Source of the DNA: Ramlibacter sp.
Lineage (GTDB): Bacteria > Pseudomonadota > Gammaproteobacteria > Burkholderiales > Burkholderiaceae_C
Assembly: GCA_022844525.1 (NCBI GenBank)
Contig: JALHLO010000013.1
Coordinates: 1-34,973 of the forward strand
Reading direction: 5' to 3'
Length of the DNA stretch: 34,973 bases
Shown: in pieces, positions 23,586 through 30,805 of the stretch
How the letters are laid out: every line of letters begins with the position of its first letter
How positions within the stretch are numbered: position 1 is the stretch's first letter
Notes under the pieces: generated by a model
Told to the model about the DNA's origin: nothing
Seen by the model: the letters and a program-made list of their open reading frames with translations, nothing else
Database searches by the model: none
Made by a program: the position numbers and the translations under genes

Positions 23586-23799
23586 GGGGCGCGGCCTCGG
23601 CGGCCCGCGAAGCCGCCATGCGGCGCTCGTTGCCCACGTCGCGCAGCGAGCTGAACAGGAAGGTGCCCTGGTGCCGGTCGACGCCGGCGTACCACTGGCA
23701 ATAAGCCGTGCCGCCGCTGACCGCCCGCACCACCATGGGCGGCCCGCCGGCCTTCAACCGGACGATGTCGCCTGCTTCGAACTGCTCGCTCTGGATCAC
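23554..23799 (-). CDS. YodC-like (DUF2158) small protein
   Basis: From GTG at 23799 this is an 81-residue protein starting VIQSEQFEAGDIVRLKAGGP. The pattern GDIVRLKAGGPPMVV followed by YCQWYAG fits the small YodC/DUF2158 domain, whose function is unknown. An Ala/Arg-rich C-terminal tail follows. It converges with the Bug gene and overlaps its 3' end by 32 nt. The track shows it as the tail of a longer frame that runs through the tRNA-Arg terminator, which is not coding. Confidence 0.75.
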   Translation of the reverse strand: MIQSEQFEAGDIVRLKAGGPPMVVRAVSGGTAYCQWYAGVDRHQGTFLFSSLRDVGNERRMAASRAAEAAPLTAPRSSASS

Positions 23800-23891
23800 G
23801 TGCGAATTATGGTGGCCCGGTGCCGGCCTCGCACAGGCGCGAATGCGCCGCGCTTCGTAGGACCGATCCCACAGCCGGCCGGAATGGCCAA

Positions 23892-23927
23892 GGAAAAGGG
23901 GCCATGTCTTGCGACATGGCCCCTTCT
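23892..23927 (-). terminator. Rho-independent terminator of tRNA-Arg
   Basis: On the minus strand GGGGCCATGTC pairs with GACATGGCCCC around a GCAA tetraloop and is followed by TTTTCC. It starts a few bases after the tRNA CCA end, as expected for its terminator. Confidence 0.85.
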
Positions 23928-23932
23928 TGTAG

Positions 23933-24009
23933 TGGCGCGGGTGGCAGGATTCGAACCCACGACCCCTTGGTTCGTAGCCAAGTACTCTATCCAACTGAGC
24001 TACACCCGC
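23933..24009 (-). tRNA. tRNA-Arg (ACG anticodon)
   Basis: The minus strand folds as a complete 77-nt tRNA with an encoded CCA. The acceptor GCGGGTG pairs with CACCCGC, the D-arm is TAGCTCAGTTGGATAGAGT, the anticodon loop carries ACG and the T-arm is GTGGGTTCGAATCC. ACG (inosine-modified by TadA) reads CGU, CGC and CGA. Confidence 0.96.
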
Positions 24010-24019
24010 GAAGCCTCAA

Positions 24020-24025
24020 ATTATA
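24020..24025 (-). promoter_or_regulatory. Candidate -10 box of tRNA-Arg
   Basis: A perfect TATAAT on the minus strand lies 10 nt before the mature tRNA 5' end. No clear -35 is seen. Confidence 0.5.
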
Positions 24026-24082
24026 GCAGCACTTTCCGGGGCCCCTTTTCGCCCTCCCGGCCCAGGTGCGGGCGCGCCGCCT

Positions 24083-25252
24083 TCAGAAGCTGCGCGGCAG
24101 CCCCAGCAGGTGCTCGGCGACGTACGAGTAGATCAGGTTGGTGGAGATCGGCGCCACCTGGTACAGGCGCGTCTCGCGGAACTTGCGCTCCACGTCGTAT
24201 TCGTGCGCGAAGCCGAAGCCGCCGTGCGTCTGCAGGCAGGTATTGGCAGCTTCCCATGAAGCCTTGGCGGCCAGGTACTTGGCCATGTTGGCTTCGCCGC
24301 CGCAGGGCTTGCCGGCGTCGAACAGCGCGCACGCCTTGAAGCGCATCAGGTTGGCCGCCTCGGTCTCGATGTAGGCATCGGCGATCGGGAACTGCACCCC
24401 CTGGTTCTGGCCGATGGGCCGGTTGAACACGACGCGCTCGCTGGCGTAGCGGCGCGCGCGCTCGACGAACCAGTAGGCGTCGCCGATGCACTCCGCCGCG
24501 ATCAGCGTGCGCTCGGCGTTCAGGCCGTCCAGGATGTACCTGAACCCCTGGCCCTCGGTGCCGATCAGGTTCTCCGCCGGGATCTCGAGGTTGTCGAAGA
24601 ACACCTCGTTGGTCTCGTGGTTCACCATGTTCTGGATCGGGCGGACCGTCATCCCGCGGCCGATGGCCTGGTGCAGGTCGACGAGGAAGATGCTCATGCC
24701 CTCGCTCTTCTTCTTCACCTCCGCCAGCGGCGTGGTGCGGGCCAGCAGGATCATGAGATCCGAATGCTGGATGCGCGAGATCCAGACCTTCTGGCCGTTG
24801 ACGACGTAGCGGTCGCCCTTCTTCACCGCGGTGGTCTTGAGCTGCGTGGTGTCGGTGCCGGTGGTGGGCTCGGTCACGGCCATGGTCTGCAGGCGCAGTT
24901 TGCCGCTGGCGATGCCGGGCAGGTACTGCTGCTTCTGCTGCGGCGAGCCATGCCGCAGCAGCGTGCCCATGTTGTACATCTGGCCGTGGCAGGAGCCGGC
25001 GTTGCCGCCGGAGAAGTTGATCTCCTCCATGATGACCGAGGCCTCGGCCAGGCCCAGGCCCGAGCCGCCGAATTCGGACGGGATCAGGGCGGCGAGCCAG
25101 CCCGCCTCGGTGAGCGCGTCGACGAAGGCTTCCGGGTAGCCGCGGTCGGTGTCCACCTTCTGCCAGTAGGCGGAGTCGAAGCGGCCGCACAGGTCGCGCA
25201 TCGCCTCGCGAATCTCCTGGTACGCATCGGGGGTGGGGATCTGCGTCTTCAT
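24083..25252 (-). CDS. Acyl-CoA dehydrogenase
   Basis: An FAD-dependent alpha,beta-dehydrogenase of acyl-CoA thioesters. The 389-residue protein starts MKTQIPTPDAYQEIREAMRD. It has the flavin-binding AVTEPTTGTDTTQLKTTAVK and WISRIQHSDLMILLAR segments, the C-terminal helical domain with YASERVVFNRPIGQNQGVQF and the terminal QTHGGFGFAHEYDVERKFRE. Usual length. It overlaps the upstream MaoC-type hydratase gene by 4 nt (ATGA), so the two form an operon and probably successive steps of one acyl-CoA pathway. The substrate is not evident; a branched or dicarboxylic acyl-CoA is possible given the partner. Confidence 0.93.
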   Translation of the reverse strand: MKTQIPTPDAYQEIREAMRDLCGRFDSAYWQKVDTDRGYPEAFVDALTEAGWLAALIPSEFGGSGLGLAEASVIMEEINFSGGNAGSCHGQMYNMGTLLRHGSPQQKQQYLPGIASGKLRLQTMAVTEPTTGTDTTQLKTTAVKKGDRYVVNGQKVWISRIQHSDLMILLARTTPLAEVKKKSEGMSIFLVDLHQAIGRGMTVRPIQNMVNHETNEVFFDNLEIPAENLIGTEGQGFRYILDGLNAERTLIAAECIGDAYWFVERARRYASERVVFNRPIGQNQGVQFPIADAYIETEAANLMRFKACALFDAGKPCGGEANMAKYLAAKASWEAANTCLQTHGGFGFAHEYDVERKFRETRLYQVAPISTNLIYSYVAEHLLGLPRSF

Positions 25253-26124
25253 GCGAACTGTGCCTCGGCCTGCATCGTGAGCCAGCCTTCGTGGTCCTGC
25301 GCCCAGAGCTGCGCGCCGCGGCCGTCGGCCGAAGGGATGCCGTTGACGCGGAAGGGGTGCAGGTCGAAGGTGGGACGCACCGCCTTGAAGCTGAAGCTGC
25401 GCAGGCGGGCCTGCGGTTTCTGCCGGCGCGCGAGGTCGGCCAGCAGCGTGGCGATCAGCGGGCCGTGCACGATCAGGCCCGGGTAGCCCTCGACCTCGGT
25501 CACGTACTTGCGGTCGTAGTGGATGCGATGGCCGTTGAAGGTGAGCGCCGAATAGCGGAACAGCAGCACGTCGTCGGGCACGATCTCGCGCGACCACACG
25601 GCGCCGCCGGGCGCGGCCTGCGGCGGCGGCACCGGGTCGCCGGGTTGCGCGGCGGCGCGGTAGACGATGTCGTGCTCCTCGGTGAGCGCCAGGCCCTGCG
25701 CATTGTGCACCTCGTGCTTCACCAGCACGAACACGAGGTCGCCGGTGCGGCCGGACTTGTGCGAGACCGAGGCGATGCGCGAGGTGCGTTCAACCTTTTC
25801 ACCTACCTTGAGCGGCGCGTGCCACTGCAGCCGGCCGCCCGCCCACATGCGGCGCGGCAGCGGCACCGGCGGCAGGAAGCCGCCGCGCTTCGGGTGGCCG
25901 TCCGGGCCGATCTCGCTTTGCCGCGCGCTGGGCAGGAAGTACAGCCAGTGCCACAGGGGCGGCAGCTCGGTGCCCGCGGCCGGCAGCGGATCGTCGCGAT
26001 CCAGCGTGGCGGCGAGGTTGCGCACGGGCGCGGCCGTGATTTCGTCGTGCAGCGTCTCGCTGCGACCTTCCCAGGCGCGCAGCTGCGCGAGCAGTTCGGG
26101 GCTGAGGGTGGTGGCTTGTTCCAT
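25249..26124 (-). CDS. MaoC/HTD2-type hydratase (mesaconyl-C4-CoA hydratase-like)
   Basis: A 291-residue double hot-dog hydratase. The N-terminal half contains LPPLWHWLYFLPSARQSEIG and PVPLPRRMWAGGRLQWHAPL. The C-terminal half has FNGHRIHYDRKYVTEVEGYP and GLIVHGPLIATLL, the hydratase-2 catalytic region. The layout matches the mesaconyl-C4-CoA or 3-methylfumaryl-CoA hydratase and HTD2 group. ATG 26124 has TCTAAT 7 nt upstream and no Shine-Dalgarno. It is first in the operon with the acyl-CoA dehydrogenase and divergent from the MFS gene. The pair could degrade or isomerise a C4-C5 dicarboxylic acyl-CoA. Confidence 0.87.
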   Translation of the reverse strand: MEQATTLSPELLAQLRAWEGRSETLHDEITAAPVRNLAATLDRDDPLPAAGTELPPLWHWLYFLPSARQSEIGPDGHPKRGGFLPPVPLPRRMWAGGRLQWHAPLKVGEKVERTSRIASVSHKSGRTGDLVFVLVKHEVHNAQGLALTEEHDIVYRAAAQPGDPVPPPQAAPGGAVWSREIVPDDVLLFRYSALTFNGHRIHYDRKYVTEVEGYPGLIVHGPLIATLLADLARRQKPQARLRSFSFKAVRPTFDLHPFRVNGIPSADGRGAQLWAQDHEGWLTMQAEAQFA

Positions 26125-26168
26125 GGGGCCAATTAGACCAGCCCCGCGCGACCGGCCCGCCGCATCCC

Positions 26169-26174
26169 TATGAT
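26169..26174 (+). promoter_or_regulatory. Candidate -10 box, 6 nt before the MFS ATG
   Basis: TATGAT, six bases, then ATG, with no Shine-Dalgarno. The spacing is the same as upstream of rph on the other strand. Confidence 0.4.
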
Positions 26175-26180
26175 GCGCGG

Positions 26181-27425
26181 ATGGCTGCTCCTCGCTGGTA
26201 CTTCGGATGGAACATCGTCGCGGCGGCCGCCGTGCTCACCCTGCTGTCCACCGGCATGCGGCTGAGCTTCGGCCCCTTCTTCCTGCCGATCGCGCGTGAC
26301 CTCGGTTTCAGCCGCAGCCTGCTGGCCACCATCGTCGCGGTCGGCATGATCATCTACGGCCTGGCCATGCCGGTGGCGGGCATGCTGATCGCGCGCTACG
26401 GGACGCGGCCGGTGCTGCTGGCCGGCACCGCGCTGGTGGTCGCGTCGGTCCTGTGGAGCGTGACGGCCACCGGCGCCGTTCCCTTCCTGCTCGCGTTCGG
26501 CGTGCTGCTGTCGGTGGGGCTGGCCTTCGTCAGCCCGGTGTCGCTCACGCCGGTGATCAGCCACTGGTTCACGCGCGAGCGCGGCAAGGCGCTGTTCTAC
26601 CTGTCGACCGGTTCGATGGCCGGCATGGCGCTGATGACGCCGGTGCTCACCGCGTCCATCGAAGCCTTCGGCTGGCGGCCCACGCTGGTGGGCTTCGCGG
26701 TGGTGTTCACGCTCTTCACGCTGCCGGCGGCGCTGCTGGTGATCCGCGAAGGCGCGCCCGAGCACACCGACGTGGGCGCGGAGGAATTCGCGCTTCAGCG
26801 CGCGCGCAGCGGCACGCCGCCGGCCAGCCTGAAGGCGGCGGAAGCGATGCGCACGGCGCCGTTCTGGAAGGTGGTGTTCGGCCTGTTCGCCTGCGGCTTC
26901 AGCATGAACCTGCTGGGCACGCACGGCATGCCGATGCTGATGGACCACGGCTTCGACGCGTACAGCAGCTCCATGGGCATCGGCCTGATCGGCGTGGTCG
27001 CCATCGGCGGCACGCTGGTGCTGGGGCGGGTGGCCGACCGGCTGCAGCGGCGCAACATCCTGGCCACCATCTATTTCATCCGCGGCCTGGGCTTCTTCGC
27101 GCTGGTGGCCGTGGGCACGCACTGGGAGCTGTACATCGCCGCGGCCATCGGCGGGCTGGTGTGGGCCGGCAGCATCGCGATGTCGTCGGCGATCCTGGCG
27201 GACGTCTACGGCGTGCGGCTGGTCGGCGTGCTGTACGGCATGGCCTTCGTCGGCCACCAGGTCGGCGGCATGCTCAGCTCCTGGCTGGGCGGCTGGGGCT
27301 ACGAGACCTTCCACACGCACTGGGTGGCCTTCGGCCTGGCCGGCGCGCTGCTGATCACGGGCGGCGTGGTGGCGCTGCAGCTGCCGCGCAAGGGCTTCAC
27401 GCTGATGGCGCGGGCGGCGGCATGA
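26181..27425 (+). CDS. Major facilitator superfamily transporter
   Basis: A 414-residue inner-membrane transporter starting MAAPRWYFGWNIVAAAAVLT with about 12 transmembrane helices. The loop between helices 2 and 3 carries an MFS motif A-like stretch (MLIARYGTRPVLLAGTAL), and a second copy after helix 8 reads LGRVADRLQRRNILATIYFI. The N-terminal WYFGWNIVAAA is typical of oxalate/formate antiporter-like and monocarboxylate-type MFS proteins. The substrate is not evident. It is divergent from the acyl-CoA hydratase/dehydrogenase pair, so import of a related acid is a fair guess. Its stop overlaps the next gene's ATG by 4 nt. Confidence 0.92.
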   Translation: MAAPRWYFGWNIVAAAAVLTLLSTGMRLSFGPFFLPIARDLGFSRSLLATIVAVGMIIYGLAMPVAGMLIARYGTRPVLLAGTALVVASVLWSVTATGAVPFLLAFGVLLSVGLAFVSPVSLTPVISHWFTRERGKALFYLSTGSMAGMALMTPVLTASIEAFGWRPTLVGFAVVFTLFTLPAALLVIREGAPEHTDVGAEEFALQRARSGTPPASLKAAEAMRTAPFWKVVFGLFACGFSMNLLGTHGMPMLMDHGFDAYSSSMGIGLIGVVAIGGTLVLGRVADRLQRRNILATIYFIRGLGFFALVAVGTHWELYIAAAIGGLVWAGSIAMSSAILADVYGVRLVGVLYGMAFVGHQVGGMLSSWLGGWGYETFHTHWVAFGLAGALLITGGVVALQLPRKGFTLMARAAA

Positions 27426-28195
27426 AGCGCGTGCTGGCCGCGTGGCTGCTGGGCGCCGTGGCCGCCGCGCAGGCGCAGGTCGTCGAAGAAGTGCCCTTCA
27501 TCACCTCGCCGGACAACGTCACGCTGGAGATGCTGCGGCTGGCGAACGTCGGCCCCGGCGACCACGTGATCGACCTGGGCTCCGGCGACGGCCGCATCGT
27601 GATCCTGGCGGCCAGGCGCTTCGGCGCCACGGGGCTGGGCGTGGAGATCGATCCGCGGCTGGTGCGCGAAAGCCAGCGGAATGCGAGCGAGGCGGGCGTG
27701 GCCAGCCGCGTGCAGTTCCGCGAGCAGGACCTGTTCCAGACCGACCTGTCGCCAGCCAGCGTGATCACGATGTACCTGCTGCCGGAGGTGAACCTGCAGC
27801 TGCGCCCATCGGTGCTGGCGCTGAAGCCCGGCACGCGCATCGTGTCGCACGACTGGGACATGGGCGACTGGAAGCCGGACGTGACCACCGTGGTGCCGGT
27901 GCCGGACAAGCAGGTGGGGCTGGACAAGTTCAGCCGGGTGCACCTGTGGGTGGTGCCGGCCAGGGTGGACGGCTTGTGGTGCGGCGCGGCCGGGCCGCTG
28001 CAGCTGGTGCAGCGCTACCAGGAGGTCGAGGTGGGCGGGCCGGCGGGCGCCGGCGCGAAGGGGCGCGTGCACGGCCAGGTGCTGCGTTTCGAGGCCGAGG
28101 TCGCGGGGGCGCGGCAGCTCGACGTGGCGGGCGACACGCTGCGGGGCGCGGGCGCGTCCCAGGTCTTCACGCGGGCGCGCGGGGCCGCCTGCTGA
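27422..28195 (+). CDS. Class I SAM-dependent methyltransferase with an N-terminal signal peptide
   Basis: A 257-residue protein starting MKRVLAAWLLGAVAAAQAQV, a clear Sec signal with a likely cut after AQA. The Rossmann methyltransferase motifs follow: motif I VIDLGSGDGRIVILAA (about 56-71), the acidic residue in LGVEID and FREQDLF. The fold resembles protein-lysine methyltransferases of the FAM173 type. The C-terminal half, after DMGDWKPDV, is less conserved and beta-rich. A SAM-dependent enzyme outside the cytoplasm is odd because SAM is not known to be available there; the signal may act as a membrane anchor instead. It is coupled to the MFS gene by an ATGA overlap. Confidence 0.85.
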   Translation: MKRVLAAWLLGAVAAAQAQVVEEVPFITSPDNVTLEMLRLANVGPGDHVIDLGSGDGRIVILAARRFGATGLGVEIDPRLVRESQRNASEAGVASRVQFREQDLFQTDLSPASVITMYLLPEVNLQLRPSVLALKPGTRIVSHDWDMGDWKPDVTTVVPVPDKQVGLDKFSRVHLWVVPARVDGLWCGAAGPLQLVQRYQEVEVGGPAGAGAKGRVHGQVLRFEAEVAGARQLDVAGDTLRGAGASQVFTRARGAAC

Positions 28196-28212
28196 CGCCG
28201 GGAATTAAGCGA

Positions 28213-28227
28213 ACGCCCTAAGGGCGT
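28213..28227. other. Short hairpin after the methyltransferase gene
   Basis: ACGCCC-TAA-GGGCGT is perfectly self-complementary around TAA and lies 18 nt after the stop. It may act as a weak terminator, although no T-run follows. Confidence 0.35.
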
Positions 28228-28364
28228 CTATCGCAAGCCCTCGTTGCGAAATGGTCCAGCTGCGACAACACTTGCACCCATGGACCACGAGCATCAGCTC
28301 GGGCAAGAGTCGGAGGGGACCCCATGCTCACGCAACACGCACGGCCGCACCACCAGGGGAGCGC

Positions 28365-28760
28365 ATGATCGCCCTCCGCTTCCACCTGCACGCACCGGAC
28401 TCCGGCTTTGCCGACACGCAGCCGCTGTCGGACGCCGCGCATGCGCGCAGGAACACCCTGAAGTTCTTCCACTGCGATTGCAGCGCGGCGCCCCTGGTGC
28501 GGATCGTCCGTCCTGCCTGGATGCGCCTGCTGCCGCTGTTCCGCCTGTACCGGTGCCTGGACTGCGGCGCGCGCGTCCTGCGCGTGCGGCGGCCAACGCA
28601 AACGGTTTACGGGGCGAGGTACCTGCCGGCCCGGCCCCTGCGCGTCGCCGCGACACCGGACCGTTGCAGTGCTTCGGTGCTCCACGGTGTCTACAAGCGG
28701 ACGCTGTCAGCCGCGGCGTCGGAAGAACACCCGCAGGAAGGGCGCCGACGCCTTCGCTGA
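28365..28760 (+). CDS. Small putative zinc-ribbon protein, unknown function
   Basis: A 131-residue protein starting MIALRFHLHAPDSGFADTQP. A compact middle part has C37 and C39 (FFHCDC) and C64 and C67 (YRCLDCGARVLR), which could form a zinc ribbon, surrounded by many Arg and aromatic residues (RPAWMRLLPLFRLYR). The tail from about residue 88 is low complexity and probably disordered. GGGGAG before ATG 28365 supports this start; the track's earlier start has no such site and gives an unlikely Arg/His-rich N-terminus. I recognise no family. It lies in the accessory segment between the methyltransferase and tRNA-Ile2. Confidence 0.6.
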   Translation: MIALRFHLHAPDSGFADTQPLSDAAHARRNTLKFFHCDCSAAPLVRIVRPAWMRLLPLFRLYRCLDCGARVLRVRRPTQTVYGARYLPARPLRVAATPDRCSASVLHGVYKRTLSAAASEEHPQEGRRRLR

Positions 28761-28951
28761 CAGGCCGGCGACGTGGCAGACGAGGACGTCCACGCGCTCC
28801 TGCCGCCCATCGCGATTTGCCGGACCCCGAGCCGCGCGGTCAAGACTCCGGGGTCCCGAACGGGCCGCATGCAACGTTGGGTTTAAGGCAACGACCTCTA
28901 GGCGACAGCTCATCAGTTCGCGAGACTGAGACCAAAGCGACGGAGAAAAGT

Positions 28952-29428
28952 ATGGATGAGTTGGGTGATCGTGCGCCGAAGAACTCCGCGCTGGCCGACT
29001 TGGGGCCGCTGCCAGACGTCGTCATCAGCGACACCGAGACGACCTGGAACATGTTCGTGGAGCTTCAAACGCGGCAGTCATCGGGTTTCGTGAAGACGCA
29101 GCCTTCGTCCCTTGGGCCGCTCCTGGAGGACCACCCGCTCAGCGGAAGGGGCCAGACGGTCGATGACGTCATGCTCGAGGCCCGCCGCCATAACCGCGTT
29201 TGCCCGCGGGAGCTGCCTTGGCAGCAACTTCACGCGATCCTGAAAGATGTGAGTCCTGACGCGCCGGCATCCTTGGTCGGTGCCGAATATCGACGCACCT
29301 CGCCACTGGCGAAGCGCCTCCGTGTTCGCGAGCAGGTGGAGTGGGCCGCCCACCGCGGGCTGCTTGGGGAGGTGTTTGCATTCTTGTCTGCGCTGCCGGA
29401 GACGGACTGGATCCACATGGGAGAGTAG
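28952..29428 (+). CDS. Hypothetical protein in the accessory segment
   Basis: A 158-residue acidic protein starting MDELGDRAPKNSALADLGPL, with ISDTETTWNMFVELQTRQSS, then PLLEDHPLSGRGQTVDDVML, and a C-terminal helical part ending LSALPETDWIHMGE. There is no signal peptide or membrane helix, and I recognise no domain. CGGAG 6 nt before the ATG supports the start. Codons such as TTG, GGT, GAT and CGT are frequent and third positions are less GC-rich than in neighbouring genes, which points to recent acquisition. The 190 nt before it, back to the zinc-ribbon gene, hold nothing I can name. Confidence 0.6.
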   Translation: MDELGDRAPKNSALADLGPLPDVVISDTETTWNMFVELQTRQSSGFVKTQPSSLGPLLEDHPLSGRGQTVDDVMLEARRHNRVCPRELPWQQLHAILKDVSPDAPASLVGAEYRRTSPLAKRLRVREQVEWAAHRGLLGEVFAFLSALPETDWIHMGE

Positions 29429-29569
29429 GCGCGGCAGCACCGGGTGCGGGCAGCCAAGCGAGTTCGCAGTGTCCGATCACGAAGCGTTGGCGCACCTGGC
29501 CACCAGGACGCTCTTCATCCAGGCTGCGTTTGCTGCGCGGCCGATTCAGCCGCTGTGCGCGCCTAGGGG

Positions 29570-29643
29570 TAGGCCGTGCTGGACTTGAACCAGCGACCAA
29601 GGGATTATGAGTCCCCTGCTCTGACCAACTGAGCTAACGGCCC
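29570..29643 (-). tRNA. tRNA-Ile2 (CAU anticodon, read as AUA after lysidine modification)
   Basis: The minus strand folds as a 74-nt tRNA. The acceptor GGGCCGT pairs with ACGGCCT (one G-U pair), the D-arm is TTAGCTCAGTTGGTCAGAGC, the anticodon loop is CTCATAA and the T-arm lies in GGTCGCTGGTTCAAGTCCAG. The latter half is nearly identical to E. coli ileX (tRNA-Ile2) as I remember it, and unlike elongator tRNA-Met. The CAU is therefore expected to become lysidine-AU through TilS. CCA is not encoded; the DNA reads ACCC. Confidence 0.9.
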
Positions 29644-29654
29644 GCCTGCCGGGG

Positions 29655-29660
29655 ATTGTA
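29655..29660 (-). promoter_or_regulatory. Candidate -10 box of tRNA-Ile2
   Basis: TACAAT on the minus strand lies 11 nt before the tRNA 5' end. Confidence 0.45.
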
Positions 29661-29692
29661 GGTCGCGACCCGTCACGCGGGGATGCCGCGGT

Positions 29693-30703
29693 CTACGGCT
29701 TGTGGCTCAACGCATTGCTCACCAGCCGCGACGTGATGTCCACGATCTGGATCATGCGGTCGTAGGCCATCCGCGTCGGCCCGATCACGCCCAGCGTGCC
29801 CACCACCTGGCCGTCGACCTCGTACGGCGCGCTCACCACCGACAGTTCCTCGAAGGGCACGATCTGGCTTTCGCCGCCGATGTAGATCCGCACGCCCTCC
29901 GCCTGGCTGGACACGTCCAGCAGCCGCATCAGCTGCGTCTTCTGCTCGAACAGCTCGAAGGCATGCCGCAGGTGCGTCATGTCGCTGGCGAAGTCGCTCA
30001 CCGACAGCAGGTTGCGCTCGCCGGAGATCACCACTTCTTCCTGGTCCTGCTGCATGGCCTCGGAGCTCGCCTCCACCGCCGTCTGCATCAGCGTCACGAT
30101 CTCGCCGCGCAGCTGCTCCACCTCGCCCTTCAGGCGCTCGCGCACTTCCTCGATCGCCAGGCCGGCGTAGTTGGCGTTGAGGTAGTTGGCCGCCTCGGCC
30201 AGCTGCGACTGCGTGTAGTCGGCCGCCGTGTGCACCACGCGGTTCTGCACGTCGCCTTCGGGCGAGACGATGATCACCAGGAAGCGGCGCTCCGACAGGC
30301 GCAGGAATTCGATGTGGCGAAACACCGAGCTGCGCCGCGGCGCCACCACCACGCCGACGAACTGCGACATGTTCGACAGCATGTGCGCCGCATTGGCGAT
30401 CACCTTCTGCGGCTGGTCGGGCGGCAGCGACACCGGCGCGGCCAGGTCGGTCCTGCGCGCCGTCAGCATGGTGTCGACGAACAGGCGGTAGCCGCGGGCG
30501 GTGGGGATGCGGCCAGCCGAGGTGTGCGGGCTGGCCACCAGGCCCAGCTCCTCCAGGTCCGACATGACGTTGCGGATGGTCGCGGGCGACAGTTCGAGGC
30601 CCGACGCACGCGAAAGCGTGCGCGAGCCTACCGGCTGCCCTTCGGCGATGTAGCGCTCGATCAGGGCTTTGAGCAACACCTTGGCGCGGTCGTCGAGCTT
30701 CAT
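29693..30703 (-). CDS. hrcA: Heat-inducible transcription repressor HrcA
   Basis: HrcA represses groE and dnaK operons by binding CIRCE elements. The 336-residue protein starts [20 protein letters not shown]. It has the N-terminal winged helix ([54 protein letters not shown]) and the C-terminal GAF-like domain ([40 protein letters not shown]). The length is normal. AGGAAG precedes the ATG, and TAGAAT lies a further 10 nt up. I see no CIRCE inverted repeat near its promoter, so autoregulation by that route is not evident. It is divergent from the methyltransferase-nadK-recN run. Confidence 0.96.
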   Translation of the reverse strand: MKLDDRAKVLLKALIERYIAEGQPVGSRTLSRASGLELSPATIRNVMSDLEELGLVASPHTSAGRIPTARGYRLFVDTMLTARRTDLAAPVSLPPDQPQKVIANAAHMLSNMSQFVGVVVAPRRSSVFRHIEFLRLSERRFLVIIVSPEGDVQNRVVHTAADYTQSQLAEAANYLNANYAGLAIEEVRERLKGEVEQLRGEIVTLMQTAVEASSEAMQQDQEEVVISGERNLLSVSDFASDMTHLRHAFELFEQKTQLMRLLDVSSQAEGVRIYIGGESQIVPFEELSVVSAPYEVDGQVVGTLGVIGPTRMAYDRMIQIVDITSRLVSNALSHKP

Positions 30704-30793
30704 GGCACTTCCTGCGGCGATTCTAGTGATCTTGCCCTCTTGCGCCTGCCGAACGGAAGAGAAATGACCCTAGGCCGCGCCCTGGCGGCGCAT

Positions 30794-30799
30794 TACAGT
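30794..30799 (+). promoter_or_regulatory. Candidate -10 box, 6 nt before the 30806 methyltransferase ATG
   Basis: TACAGT, six bases, then ATG; no Shine-Dalgarno. Confidence 0.35.
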
Positions 30800-30805
30800 C
30801 ACGCC

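Noticed and set aside
23554-23994. 146-residue reading of the YodC-like gene starting in tRNA-Arg
   Set aside because: The frame runs through the tRNA and its terminator. The domain begins at the GTG at 23799.
28218-28685. 155-residue minus-strand ORF opposite the zinc-ribbon gene
   Set aside because: It has no ribosome-binding site and low-complexity composition. The plus-strand frame has a good Shine-Dalgarno and paired cysteines.
29169-29600. 143-residue minus-strand ORF overlapping tRNA-Ile2
   Set aside because: It starts inside the tRNA and runs antisense to the 28952 gene. Its composition is Arg/Pro/Ala-rich and it has no ribosome-binding site.
29657-29665. TGTAGGTCG near tRNA-Ile2 as a fragment of the palindromic repeat family
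   Set aside because: There is no paired arm nearby, and the same bases form the TACAAT -10 of the tRNA. Chance similarity is more likely.
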